Source: MGIIb-Q1 sp964342465 (GTDB lineage: Archaea; Thermoplasmatota; Poseidoniia; Poseidoniales; Thalassarchaeaceae). Taken from it: a stretch of DNA of 64,000 bases. Below the pieces are notes generated by a model that saw nothing but the letters and a program-made list of their open reading frames with translations, ran no database searches and was not told where the DNA came from. Positions 53,723 to 62,878 of the stretch are shown here, piece after piece. Position 1 is the stretch's first letter. Every line of letters starts with the position of its first letter. The DNA lies in contig CAYFFQ010000002.1 in NCBI GenBank assembly GCA_964342465.1, positions 1 through 64,000 of the forward strand. The letters are read 5' to 3'. Both the position numbers and the translations under genes were made by a program.

Positions 53723-56206
53723 ATGGGAAATCCGCGAATCACTGAGAAACGGTGGACGATAGACCTAGAGAAGAGAATCCAGGAAGAGCATTACTCGGAC
53801 GAGGCGACCTATGATTCTCGCTACGGATTTGACCCTTCGTCTGGAAGAGAGTTGTTTGTTGTTGACACCCCTCCCCCCTATCCGAGCGGAACATGGCACA
53901 TCGGCGCAGTGGCTCAGTATTCAATGATTGATGTCATCGCTCGCTCCCAAAGACTCATCGGCAAGGAAGTCTATTTCCCCTGGGGTGTGGATAGGAATGG
54001 AATCAACATCGAATTCACCGTCGAGAAGAATACCGGCCGAAAGATGAAGTCATATGAGCGCGGTGAATTTCTCAATCTCTGCCAAGAGACGATTGAGGAG
54101 TTCACACAGGCGATGCGAGAAACTGCTAGCAGAGTAGGGCTCTCATGCGATTTCTCCAAGGAATATCTCACCGATTCACCCGAATACCGCGCCGTCACCC
54201 AAGCCATCTTCGTAGACCTGTTCAAGAAAGGGGAGATAGTTGAAGACCTCAGGCCAAATATCTACGACCCAGTCGAGGGGACCACCATCGCTGACGCCGA
54301 GGTGGAACGGCTGCAGAGGATGACTCGCCTCGTAGATGTCACATGGACGACGGAGAGTGGCGAGGAGGTAGTCATCTCGACAACTCGCCCTGAACTCATT
54401 TGTGCTTGTGGTGTGGTTGTGGTTCACCCCGATGATGGGAGATACACACACCTCGTTGGAAAGAGGATATCACTTCCCGTCCCGGTGTCAGGAAGGGGCT
54501 CCACGGTGGAAATCACAGCTCACCCCTCTGTCAAGTCTGATTTTGGTTCTGGGGTGCTGATGGTCTGTTCGTTCGGGGATGCCAACGATGTCGCAGTCTT
54601 CCGCGAACTCGGTCTCACTCCATTCCAAGCAATCGGTCTAGATGGCTGCATGACTGAAATAGCCGGCCCGTTTGCCGGTCTGACGGTGAAGGAGGCTAGA
54701 GAACGGGTCATCGAATCACTGCAATCTGAAGGCAGGATTGCCGGCATAGAAGAGCGGACACAAGAGGTGCCTGTCTCCGAGCGCGGAAAAAACCCAGTCG
54801 AGATTATCCTTCTCAAAGAGTGGTATGTGAGGCAAACTCATGTACAGGAGAGAATGAGAGAACTCGCAGATGAAATCAATTTCATCCCCCCGCGAAACAA
54901 GCAGTTCCTCCTCGATTGGATGGATAACATCTCCATCGATTGGCCCATCTCTCGTCGTCGGTGGTATCACACCGAGATACCCATCTGGTATTCCGACGAC
55001 GGTACGAAGGTCGTAGTTCCACCGCACGGAACTTATGTGCAACCTTGGCGGCAAGTTCCACCGAGTGGTTCGATGGTTCTCGACCGCGAAACGAGGATTG
55101 AACTCGGTTCATGGGATGATTTGGCTGCTGACATCGGTGAGGTGCGAGGGGAGGAGAAGGTCTTCGATACTTGGATGGACTCTTCCAACTCCAATCTCTT
55201 CGTGTCAGGGTATCTCAATGATGACGAGGTCTTCAAACATGCATTTCCTACTGGAATCAGGCCGCAGGGAAAGGAGATTGTCCGAACTTGGTTGTACTAC
55301 ACTCTTCTCAAGTCAGCACTGCTCTTCGATAAACCAGGCTTCGCCAATGTCTGGATTGATGGTTTGGGTATGGACCCTTGGGGTCGCAAGATGTCCAAGT
55401 CGCTCGGCAATGGCATCGACGCCGATTCCGTTCTTGAGTGTGGAGCGGGTGGAAGGACCGGTTCATGGCGGGTCAAAGGCCCTGACAAGACCGTTCTGTT
55501 GCGAGCCAACAAGATAGGCTCCGAGTGTTTCCGGCTGTGGAAGGCGTGCAACGGGCAGGTCGGTGACGATTTCCAGATCAATCCAGAAGAGATTGAGGCG
55601 AAGTATTTCGGAGTTCTGACGAAATTGTTCAATGTGGCGCGGTTCGCCAGCCAGTTCGATGTGCCCGAGAATCTCAATGACACACCACAGAATCTGCCTG
55701 TGGAAGACCTGTGGATTTTGTCAGAATTCGACCATGTCAACTCGACGGTGAAAACTGCTTGGAATGCTATAGATATCTATACAGCTGCCCAATCGTTGAA
55801 AAATTTCGGCACAGGCATCTTCCCCAGCCACTGGTTGGAGATGGCTAAGTCAAGACTTTATGATGGAGACGATATCGCCGCTTGGACAGTTCATAGAATC
55901 GTCCGTGACATGTTGACCATGTTCTCTCCCATCTGCCCATTCTTCAGCCACCACTTGTCAACCACCCTCTATGGCGAATCCGCAGTTGATATCCGAAAAT
56001 TCCCCCCCCCACCTCTGGCCACCTCAACTTCAGATGTTGAAAGGCTCCGGGGAAAAACGAGTCATCTCGTAGAATTCAATTCCTCGACTTGGAAGGCGAA
56101 GAAGGATGCCGGTCTCCCACTGAACGCACCCATCACAGGAATCAGCATCATCGCTGAGTTGGAGGAGTTCGGCGAGGCGTTGGTGAGGATGCACAAACTC
56201 GAATGA
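53723..56206 (+). CDS. valS: Valyl-tRNA synthetase
   Basis: Class Ia synthetase of 827 residues, charging tRNA-Val. The HIGH motif is TWHIGA at about residue 56-60, the KMSKS motif is RKMSKSLGNGID at about 554-565, and the DSSNSNLF segment is the expected valine-type catalytic feature. The CP1 editing domain (TTRPELICACGVVVVHPDD, FGSGVLMVCSFGD) is present, and a short anticodon-binding domain follows. ATG 53723 has an AGAGGGATGAT site. Length is slightly below the usual archaeal size, with no C-terminal coiled coil. Confidence 0.93.
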   Translation: MGNPRITEKRWTIDLEKRIQEEHYSDEATYDSRYGFDPSSGRELFVVDTPPPYPSGTWHIGAVAQYSMIDVIARSQRLIGKEVYFPWGVDRNGINIEFTVEKNTGRKMKSYERGEFLNLCQETIEEFTQAMRETASRVGLSCDFSKEYLTDSPEYRAVTQAIFVDLFKKGEIVEDLRPNIYDPVEGTTIADAEVERLQRMTRLVDVTWTTESGEEVVISTTRPELICACGVVVVHPDDGRYTHLVGKRISLPVPVSGRGSTVEITAHPSVKSDFGSGVLMVCSFGDANDVAVFRELGLTPFQAIGLDGCMTEIAGPFAGLTVKEARERVIESLQSEGRIAGIEERTQEVPVSERGKNPVEIILLKEWYVRQTHVQERMRELADEINFIPPRNKQFLLDWMDNISIDWPISRRRWYHTEIPIWYSDDGTKVVVPPHGTYVQPWRQVPPSGSMVLDRETRIELGSWDDLAADIGEVRGEEKVFDTWMDSSNSNLFVSGYLNDDEVFKHAFPTGIRPQGKEIVRTWLYYTLLKSALLFDKPGFANVWIDGLGMDPWGRKMSKSLGNGIDADSVLECGAGGRTGSWRVKGPDKTVLLRANKIGSECFRLWKACNGQVGDDFQINPEEIEAKYFGVLTKLFNVARFASQFDVPENLNDTPQNLPVEDLWILSEFDHVNSTVKTAWNAIDIYTAAQSLKNFGTGIFPSHWLEMAKSRLYDGDDIAAWTVHRIVRDMLTMFSPICPFFSHHLSTTLYGESAVDIRKFPPPPLATSTSDVERLRGKTSHLVEFNSSTWKAKKDAGLPLNAPITGISIIAELEEFGEALVRMHKLE

Positions 56207-56354
56207 GTGACCTGAACCATTCACTCAGGCAGGCCCATCGTTTTCCTCCCTCTGGTAACGCCTCGACCAAATCAACATCTAATCCTTCGAGAGTCCTTCT
56301 GTCCGAGAGAACCATTCCCCGCCCATCATATCCGCGAATGAGAAGGGTTCCCAC
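56148..56354 (-). CDS. Possible small gene antisense to the valS end
   Basis: Open frame of 68 residues downstream of serA on the same strand, containing a plausible beta-strand pattern (GTLLIRGYDGRGMVLSD). The last 19 or so codons overlap the end of valS on the opposite strand, and no strong ribosome binding site precedes GTG 56354. Its composition is gene-like but it could be a chance frame. Confidence 0.25.
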   Translation of the reverse strand: MGTLLIRGYDGRGMVLSDRRTLEGLDVDLVEALPEGGKRWACLSEWFRSLIRVCASSPTPRRTPPTQR

Positions 56355-56401
56355 GAGGTCGCCACCGAAAGGGCCGCTCGCTCTAGTGACAGATGCCCGT
56401 A

Positions 56402-57391
56402 TTAGAAGACTTCAGGGTTGATGATTGATTTGGGTTTTCTCCCATCGAAGAAATTACAGATGAGGTCAGCCATTTCGAGACCGATTCTCCCTTGTGCTTC
56501 ATCGGTTGCTGCCCCGATATGCGGGGTGCCGTGAAAATTTCTATGTTGAAGCAGTGGATTGTCTCCAGCCGGCTCCACCTCAAACACATCGAGTGCCGCA
56601 GTTGTGATGACCCCCTCTTCAAGGGCTTCGAGGAGAGCGACTTCGTCAATTATTCCGCCTCGCGCACAGTTGACGATGTGGTTCCCACACTCAACACCCT
56701 CCGGCGAAAGGCGTGGCATCATCCCCATTCTCTCGGAGTTGACCAGATGTCTGGTTTCATCGGTGAGATTGCAATGGATGGAAATATGTGTACAGAGGCG
56801 AAAAACCTCGTCAATATCGTCGTGTAGAGTGCAGTGCAGGTCGGCGGCAATCTCTGGGGGGAGGTATGGGTCATAGGCGTGGATCGTCATACCCAATGCT
56901 CTCGCAGCCTGACCTACTCCCTGAGCGATTCTGCCAAAGCCAACGAGGCCGAGTCGCTTACCAGCCAATTCACTACCACTCAATCGCTTCTTCTGCCATT
57001 CGCCAGCCCTAAGAGTTCTGTCACCAGTGGCGATATGTCTGACCGAAGCGAGCAGATGGCCGATAGTAAGTTCCACGACGGCATGAGTTGATGCACCAGG
57101 GGTGTTACAGACAGCAACTCTCGCTCTGGTCGCCGCCTTCAAGTCGATATTGTCCACACCGACTCCGGCGCGACCAATCAGCCTCAATGACCCTTTTCTT
57201 CCACTACTCACCTTAATCACCTTGGCAGTCATTATTGTAGCGCTTCTGATGACAACCGCGTCGTATTCAGCCAAGGCACCTTTTCCCAACTCCTCGGCGG
57301 TGAAGTGGTGCAGAACGACTTCATGACCAGCCTCTTCCAACTTCGCCAAAGCCTTCGCTTCCATGCCGTCGGTCACACAGATACGTGCCAT
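56402..57391 (-). CDS. serA: D-3-phosphoglycerate dehydrogenase, short form
   Basis: D-2-hydroxyacid dehydrogenase of 329 residues, probably oxidising 3-phosphoglycerate in serine synthesis. The NAD-binding LGLVGFGRIAQGVGQAA, the family catalytic motif NCARGGIIDEVALLEAL (Arg), the VFEVEPAGDNPL segment (Glu) and TPHIGAATDEAQ (His) are complete. It lacks the ACT regulatory domain found in longer versions, so serine feedback is not expected. A different hydroxyacid substrate cannot be excluded. It is divergent from the SOD gene. Confidence 0.82.
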   Translation of the reverse strand: MARICVTDGMEAKALAKLEEAGHEVVLHHFTAEELGKGALAEYDAVVIRSATIMTAKVIKVSSGRKGSLRLIGRAGVGVDNIDLKAATRARVAVCNTPGASTHAVVELTIGHLLASVRHIATGDRTLRAGEWQKKRLSGSELAGKRLGLVGFGRIAQGVGQAARALGMTIHAYDPYLPPEIAADLHCTLHDDIDEVFRLCTHISIHCNLTDETRHLVNSERMGMMPRLSPEGVECGNHIVNCARGGIIDEVALLEALEEGVITTAALDVFEVEPAGDNPLLQHRNFHGTPHIGAATDEAQGRIGLEMADLICNFFDGRKPKSIINPEVF

Positions 57392-57506
57392 CGTGACAGT
57401 GGCGACAATCGGACTTCAATCAAGGTTGCCTTGATTCTGTTTAACTTACGATGACAAGTATTGATTAGACAACGGGTCTGGATTGCACATCGGAGATGGA
57501 CTAGAA

Positions 57507-58103
57507 ATGCCCTATGAACTGCCCCCACTCGGTTTTCGATACGATGCTTGTGAGCCACATCTTGACGCTCTGACCATGGAAATCCACTACAGCAAGCACC
57601 ATGCTGGTTACACGGCCAAACTCAATGCCGCCATAGAGGGGACGGAAATGGACGGGTTGCCCATTGAGGAACTGCTCACCCGATTCAGTGATGTCAATTC
57701 GGTGCGAAACCTCGGCGGCGGCTACTGGAACCACTGTCTCTACTGGCGATTTATCTCACCGAACGGTGGAGGTGAGCCATCCGGCGACATCGCCGCGGCA
57801 ATCGAACGGGACTTCGGCTCTTTCGATTCTTTCAAAGAGGAGTTCACCCAAGCAGCCTTGACCCAGTTCGGGAGTGGCTGGGCTTGGCTTGTGGTCAGAG
57901 AAGACGGAACACTTGCCGTGACCAAGAGCCTCAATCAAGTCAATCCAATCATGGAGGGTGAGGGAGAACCCATCCTCACTGTCGATGTGTGGGAGCATGC
58001 GTACTACAAGAAGTTTGGTCCAGGCAGAGGTGATTTCGTCGAAGCGTGGTGGAATGTCGTTGACTGGGATGAAGTCGCTGACGCATACCGGATGGCCACC
58101 TGA
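57507..58103 (+). CDS. Fe/Mn superoxide dismutase
   Basis: Cytoplasmic dismutase of 198 residues converting superoxide to peroxide and oxygen. Metal ligands are visible: His in MEIHYSKHHAGY, His in GGGYWNHCLYW, and Asp and His in VDVWEHAYY. The GPGRGDFVEAWWNVVDW end is typical. ATG 57507 begins the family sequence (MPYELPPLGF); the frame runs a little upstream to 57483. Fe versus Mn cannot be settled. A TTTAACTTA stretch at 57439-57447 is a promoter candidate. Confidence 0.93.
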   Translation: MPYELPPLGFRYDACEPHLDALTMEIHYSKHHAGYTAKLNAAIEGTEMDGLPIEELLTRFSDVNSVRNLGGGYWNHCLYWRFISPNGGGEPSGDIAAAIERDFGSFDSFKEEFTQAALTQFGSGWAWLVVREDGTLAVTKSLNQVNPIMEGEGEPILTVDVWEHAYYKKFGPGRGDFVEAWWNVVDWDEVADAYRMAT

Positions 58104-58319
58104 ACTCAGTTCTTCGCCCTTCAATCTCAAACCCACTCTCCACCTCTCCTAGTAAAAGCACCTAGCACTGGGTAGGGGAGTGAACCTGAACCTTGCAACC
58201 TATCCTCTAATCATCATATTCAGAGTGTTGGAGTGAATATGTGTTGTCGAGGCACCTGCTCCAAAGCGGTCATTCTATGAGCCGTTGACCGACCTATTCA
58301 TGAAGGCGAGAGGGCAGCG

Positions 58320-59591
58320 ATGGCTGTGCAATGGTCTGTAGATGACCCGACCACGCTCGCCTTGGTGGTGGGACTGCTCGTCGCTCCGATGTTGTTCACC
58401 ATCCCTGCACAGAGGTTCTGGAGAAGGAAGGTACTTCGCTCCGAGATTCACAAAAAATACAGAAAAATGGTGCAAGGAATCCTCACACATGGCTACCCGC
58501 TACAGATATTCCGCTCCTCATTGGACAAAGCCGCACGAGGGTGGGGTCTCAACGAGAAGGAACAGGGGAGATTGGAGAGTGACCTGCTATATCCACTCAA
58601 CACCACACACTTCCTGATTCTTCCATCGATGATTCTGTGGCCCCTCCTTTCGGTTTTCGCGGTATTCCTGATTCTCCCCCTAATCCCTCTGCTTCGACTG
58701 ACAGAATGGGTGATGATTGAACAGGGCTTGCTCGCTTGGATTGTCAAATTGATCAAGAAATACACGAACTGGCAATTGATCGGTGTGCCAAAACTCGCTC
58801 GCGATGCTCGCCGTGGCGATGTGTGGATGCAGGCATTACACCGAATGCCGACCACTGTTTTTCTCGGGTTGTTCGCATATCTCATCGTACATTACATCAG
58901 TTTGCCAGACATCTATGCGTTGGGGTTAGCTGGGGTGGTCTACATCATCCTCGCATCATTGGCAATCGTGACTGCTGTCGCCATCGACGGAGAACTCGCT
59001 TTCGCTGACAACGCACAACGGCGCATCATCCCTCTTGAAACCATTCTCAACGACCTTCTCACGCCAGTGGTAGGGATAGGTCTGCTCCTCCTACTCACCA
59101 GACAGGTCTTCTTGACCATCACCTTCCCAGGGGTGGGCTTGCGTGACCCGATCATCTTTGCAATTTCAATCATGGTTGTACTCTATACTGCGACCATTGT
59201 AGGGGCGCTGATTGAATGGGCAACTGCGAGGCGGGCCAAGCAGATACGTGACCGCTTCCATATGCAATTGATAGAAGATGAGAATCCAGAGTTGTATTCC
59301 TTCATCAGAAATAGAGATGGTAGTCTTTCGTTGCGCCTCATCTGTATGTTGAGGGAGTTCTTTGAGAATGACCACCACTTTCCTGAACAATCACTTGAGG
59401 CGACCATACGATTCGAGGACTTGATGGCGCTTCCCTCGCTCGTTGAGGAGGGAGTCGTCACGCTGCCCCCCAAGAAACCGCCGAGGAAGCCCAACCGAGA
59501 GACGAGCGAGTCGTCGGCGACAGCGGCAGTCCCCGATTCAGAGGTTGAAATGGCTGTTGCATCATCCGGCGACGAGGGTGTCGCTCTGTGA
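58320..59591 (+). CDS. Polytopic membrane protein of unknown function
   Basis: Protein of 423 residues. Hydrophobic helices lie near 12-30, about 100-130, 185-205, 208-232, 255-275 and 285-310. They are interrupted by basic cytoplasmic loops (RRKVLRSEIHKKYRKM). A soluble C-terminal region ends in a proline/lysine-rich, then acidic tail. No domain is recognised. ATG 58320 has a GAGAGGGC-like site. A 48-bp tandem repeat starts directly after its stop codon. Confidence 0.65.
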   Translation: MAVQWSVDDPTTLALVVGLLVAPMLFTIPAQRFWRRKVLRSEIHKKYRKMVQGILTHGYPLQIFRSSLDKAARGWGLNEKEQGRLESDLLYPLNTTHFLILPSMILWPLLSVFAVFLILPLIPLLRLTEWVMIEQGLLAWIVKLIKKYTNWQLIGVPKLARDARRGDVWMQALHRMPTTVFLGLFAYLIVHYISLPDIYALGLAGVVYIILASLAIVTAVAIDGELAFADNAQRRIIPLETILNDLLTPVVGIGLLLLLTRQVFLTITFPGVGLRDPIIFAISIMVVLYTATIVGALIEWATARRAKQIRDRFHMQLIEDENPELYSFIRNRDGSLSLRLICMLREFFENDHHFPEQSLEATIRFEDLMALPSLVEEGVVTLPPKKPPRKPNRETSESSATAAVPDSEVEMAVASSGDEGVAL

Positions 59592-59815
59592 ATGTCCTCA
59601 TTATCGCCAACTGCGATTCTGGCCAGCGAAGATTTGGGCCGAGAGAGATTTTCGCCAACTGCGATTCTGGCCAGCGAAGATTTGGGCCGAGAGAGATTAT
59701 CGCCAACTTCGATTCTGGCCAGCGAAGATTTGGGAGAGAAAGATTTGGGCCGAGAGAGATTTTCGCCAACTGCGATTCTTGCCAGCGAAGATTTGGGAGA
59801 GAATGATTGCCCCCA
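59592..59815. repeat. 48-bp tandem repeat, four units plus a 15-bp insertion
   Basis: Units of 48 bp share GCGATTCTGGCCAGCGAAGA and the AGATTTGGG(CCG)AGAGAGATT end. They begin directly after the stop codon of the membrane protein; the third unit carries a 15-bp internal duplication (AGATTTGGGAGAGAA) and the fourth is diverged. Because 48 is a multiple of three, all three plus-strand frames and one minus frame stay open, but none looks like a real protein. No unique spacers, so not CRISPR. Confidence 0.9.
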
Positions 59816-59892
59816 ACTTCGGTTCCAACAAGTGAGTAATTTGGGAATCCAAGTGTATTGCCACTGTTATCTCCACAAACCATCTAGAAGAA

Positions 59893-60000
59893 GTGTGACA
59901 GACGATATTGGGTGGAGTGAATGATTCGGAGCACTTCGCTGTTCTTCGCTATCAACCCAATCGTGTGACAGACGATATAGGGTCAGGCAAATGATTTCCC
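59893..60000. repeat. 70-bp-spaced direct repeat overlapping the iscA end
   Basis: GTGTGACAGACGATAT begins copies at 59893 and 59963, with similarity extending about 38 bp. The second copy contains the last codons and stop codon of the Fe-S carrier gene, so this is another duplicated gene end. Confidence 0.75.
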
Positions 60001-60375
60001 GCAACTACATCCTCTCTGAGCATTGGGGTTCTCGATTTTGAACCCACCACCCATCAGGCTCTCCTCAAAATCAATGATAATACCTGAGAGAAGAGAGGAA
60101 TCAAAATTGCTGATGGCGATTGGAATGCCCTCGATTTGAGCGAATTGGTGGTCCTCTCCGTTCGGTTTATCGACAACCTGCATGTCGTAGAGATAGCCGG
60201 AACATCCTCCTCTGTGAACAGCGACCTTAAGGACTACATCTTCATTGTCGTTTTGTAGAATCTCAAGCAGGCGACTCCGCGCCACCTCACTGAAGGATAC
60301 ATCAATAGGGTGGACTTCAAAATCCCCTCCCTTGCCGATTTCCGACAGAACTCCCACATCGGCCGGGCAGTCCAT
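59983..60375 (-). CDS. A-type Fe-S cluster carrier (IscA/SufA/ErpA)
   Basis: Protein of 130 residues that receives and delivers iron-sulfur clusters. The three conserved cysteines are present: one in VHRGGCSGYLYDM and two in QRGCSCGKSF at the C-terminus. The fold's central IEGIPIAISNFDSSLLSGIIIDFEESLMGGGF follows the family. The first 25 residues are an extension. It sits just downstream of the TrmB regulator gene (31 nt), near the Fe-S-dependent formate dehydrogenase. Confidence 0.9.
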   Translation of the reverse strand: MDCPADVGVLSEIGKGGDFEVHPIDVSFSEVARSRLLEILQNDNEDVVLKVAVHRGGCSGYLYDMQVVDKPNGEDHQFAQIEGIPIAISNFDSSLLSGIIIDFEESLMGGGFKIENPNAQRGCSCGKSFA

Positions 60376-60406
60376 GACATCGGTGGTAATCCCATCTCTG
60401 AAAAAC

Positions 60407-61783
60407 TCATGTCTCTAATTGTCCCAACAGAATCACATAGTGGCAGTTGCCTCCGCCCTCGCCGCTACACACTCTTTCGACGGTGGCGCTGGTGGTGTGG
60501 AGGCGTGACTCAATGATGCCTTCAATGATCCCCTCGTCGAGGTTGCAGAATGGTTTTCCGAAATCAGGCGCCCCACCGCATGAACCGGCATCATTCACCC
60601 TGATTGAAGAGGGTGGTTCGCCATCGAACTCCATGCTGCCCATGCCCATCAATTTCCACTCTTCGCTCAATGCTACCCAGAACTCGGCATCGGAATCTAC
60701 GATTGAGGATATCTCGAGTGAAAGTTCAGCGCCAATTCTTCTCCCCACCATTCGCATCAGGTCTGATATGTCCAAGCCGAGAAACTCTAATTGTGGGAGA
60801 CTTGGTTGGGGGGTTACGATTTTCTCCCCCTCGCGCAAGATGGCGTTGGTCCATCCTTCACCGTCTGGGTGTTGGTCGGAAAGGTCGCTCGCAATGTACT
60901 CCTTGAAGCGTCTATAGAAGGAACCTGCACCGAGATTGATATGGAGGGGTTCAGCACTTTCGCCCCTCTCTATGTGGCTCTTGGCAACGGAAAACGGGGT
61001 AGAGTTCTTCCACGCAGTTTCAACGAGGTCGAGTTGAGCAGAGAGATAGGATGCGGCCTCGATGACCAAGGCAGTATCAGCTCGGCCTCTGCCTACGGGA
61101 TTGGACTCTATGAAGACATTCTGGACGGCGACATCGCCATCGACGATGCATCCGTGCATCGAGACCGAGTCACTGTGCCTGATTTCAATTGCTTCATCCA
61201 GCATCTCGTAATACTTCATCGTCGCCTGTTTCATGGTAGCGAGTACCTTGATTCTCACTCCCCTAACTGCTGCTTCATTGAGGGTATCAACTACTCTCGT
61301 TTTGACGATATGCAGAATTCCATATTCGCCAAGCAGCATCCATACTTCATTCTCCGCATCTTCGATGATTCGATTGGTTGCTGCATGGATGTAACTCCGT
61401 TCCTTGACGACAGAGAAACTCGGCTCTTCTCCCACCTCTTGGTGGCGGGTGTAGGGTCGCGATTGACCCTTGGTGAACTCTTCGAGATGAGTTTGAATTC
61501 GTCTGAGTTCCTGCTCCTCGTGGTTGATGAGTTGTTGAAAGACATCGGAGACGGACAGACCAGCGAAACGCATAGGTTTGTCAAGAGTTGCCTTCACCAA
61601 TCCCCTCTCCTGCAATCGTTTGAGGGTATTGTATGAATCCATCCTGCTGATGCCGACTTTCGCCCCGACCTCACTCGCCTTCAATGGCTCTGAGGTTGCG
61701 AGAAGGATGATTACACCGGCCTCTTTGTCATCCAATCCAATGTCCACAAAACGCTCGCGCAGTGTGGCCTCCCCATCAGCCAT
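60407..61783 (-). CDS. TrmB-family regulator with V4R-like C-terminus
   Basis: Regulator of 458 residues. The N-terminal winged helix is TrmB-type (LDDKEAGVIILLATSEPLKASEVGAKVGISRMDSYNTLKRLQERGLV), followed by a PLD-like ligand domain (WMLLGEYGILHIV; IKVLATMKQATMKYYEML). The last 110 residues add a V4R-like part with cysteines in SCGGAPDFGKPFC and VCSGEGGGNC. V4R domains can bind metals or small ligands, so redox or iron sensing is likely. It is divergent from fdhD and the formate dehydrogenase gene, which it probably controls together with the Fe-S carrier. Confidence 0.82.
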   Translation of the reverse strand: MADGEATLRERFVDIGLDDKEAGVIILLATSEPLKASEVGAKVGISRMDSYNTLKRLQERGLVKATLDKPMRFAGLSVSDVFQQLINHEEQELRRIQTHLEEFTKGQSRPYTRHQEVGEEPSFSVVKERSYIHAATNRIIEDAENEVWMLLGEYGILHIVKTRVVDTLNEAAVRGVRIKVLATMKQATMKYYEMLDEAIEIRHSDSVSMHGCIVDGDVAVQNVFIESNPVGRGRADTALVIEAASYLSAQLDLVETAWKNSTPFSVAKSHIERGESAEPLHINLGAGSFYRRFKEYIASDLSDQHPDGEGWTNAILREGEKIVTPQPSLPQLEFLGLDISDLMRMVGRRIGAELSLEISSIVDSDAEFWVALSEEWKLMGMGSMEFDGEPPSSIRVNDAGSCGGAPDFGKPFCNLDEGIIEGIIESRLHTTSATVERVCSGEGGGNCHYVILLGQLET

Positions 61784-61795
61784 GAGTATTGGAGA

Positions 61796-61812
61796 AGTTC
61801 ACCCGTTTTGAA
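61796..61812. promoter_or_regulatory. Inverted repeat in the regulator-fdhD gap
   Basis: GTTCA-CCCGTTT-TGAAC lies in the 91-nt divergent gap, 12 nt upstream of the TrmB-type regulator start. Candidate operator by position; arms are only 5 bp. Confidence 0.3.
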
Positions 61813-61874
61813 CCAATTGATGTACTGTATGGTGATGACGAACCATTAAGGAGGGTGACCAATCAGTTTCGCTT

Positions 61875-62684
61875 GTGGAGAGGCAACCGGTTGAAACCAA
61901 ACCTGTCCAAGTTTTCAAGGGCGACGAGTTCAAATCAAGTAAGGACATACTTGTATGTGAGGGTCCATTGGAAGTGAGAATAAATCGCGGTGGCGCCACG
62001 AAGCCACTGGGCATCCTGTTGAGAACGGCCGGTGATGACGTTGACCTAGTTTATGGTTGGTTGTTGGGTGAAGGAATAATTGAATCGGCAGAAGCGATTC
62101 TCAAACACTCTGCCACAGAGGATGTCATCACCCTAGTTCTCGATGATGCATTGGTCAGTTCAGACGGATTGGCTGGCCGCAGATTCGCCATCTCCTCTAG
62201 TTGCGGCCTTTGTGGAAGGGAGACACTGGACGGATTGCAGATACCGAGCCGCCTCAATCTCTCAGATGGCCGATGGCTTAGTGCAGAACTCCTGAATGCC
62301 CTCCCTTCGAGATTGCTCTCTGCTCAGAAACTCTTCCGAGGGACGGGCGGCCTGCACGCCTCCGCGCTTTTCACTGCTTCAGGCAAATTGGTCGGCATCA
62401 GGGAGGATGTCGGCCGACATAACGCCTTGGACAAATTGGTCGGCCATCTTCTCAGAGATGGTATGCTGCCGGTGAATAAGTCGGTTCTGATGCTCTCCGG
62501 TAGAATCAGTTACGAATTGGTACAGAAGGCAGCTTTTGCCGGCATTCCCGCAATCGCTGGCCTCGGTGCCCCCTCTACGATGGCGGTTGATGCCGCTAGG
62601 TCTGCTGGCCTGACTCTGATTGGATTTCTGACCGATTCAAGTTTCAACGCCTATACTGGTGCATGGAGATTGCTCCCAAAATGA
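61875..62684 (+). CDS. fdhD: Formate dehydrogenase sulfurtransferase
   Basis: Protein of 269 residues that transfers sulfur to the molybdenum or tungsten cofactor of formate dehydrogenase. It shows GWLLGEGIIES, the essential cysteine pair in SSCGLCG (about residue 107-113), GGLHASALFTASG, REDVGRHNALDKLVG, SGRISYELVQKAA and AIAGLGAPS, all family hallmarks. The GTG start at 61875 is the only usual one; an AGGAGGGTGA site sits 15 nt upstream, further than normal. The next gene is a formate dehydrogenase subunit. Confidence 0.92.
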   Translation: MERQPVETKPVQVFKGDEFKSSKDILVCEGPLEVRINRGGATKPLGILLRTAGDDVDLVYGWLLGEGIIESAEAILKHSATEDVITLVLDDALVSSDGLAGRRFAISSSCGLCGRETLDGLQIPSRLNLSDGRWLSAELLNALPSRLLSAQKLFRGTGGLHASALFTASGKLVGIREDVGRHNALDKLVGHLLRDGMLPVNKSVLMLSGRISYELVQKAAFAGIPAIAGLGAPSTMAVDAARSAGLTLIGFLTDSSFNAYTGAWRLLPK

Positions 62685-62697
62685 TGTTGCACATCAT
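62681..62697 (+). terminator. Hairpin at the fdhD stop codon
   Basis: ATGATGT-TGC-ACATCAT is a perfect 7-bp stem with a 3-nt loop overlapping the fdhD stop codon and followed by an AT-rich run. It may form a terminator or attenuate transcription into the next gene. Confidence 0.4.
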
Positions 62698-62878
62698 ATT
62701 TGCTGGAAATTTTCGCTTCCATTACTCATCCAACTGTCTGATATGTCTGATTGAATACTTATTGGGTGCAGCGGAGAGAATGGCGAAATGAGATACAACT
62801 GGCCGCGAACATTGACAAAGCGACGCCCTTTGGCTATAGTAGGTCGCTTGTGAAGAGCCAGATTCCGGGGTCATTATC

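Noticed and set aside
59592..59815. 48-bp repeats as a CRISPR array
   Set aside because: The units are contiguous with no unique spacers, and no cas genes are in the window.
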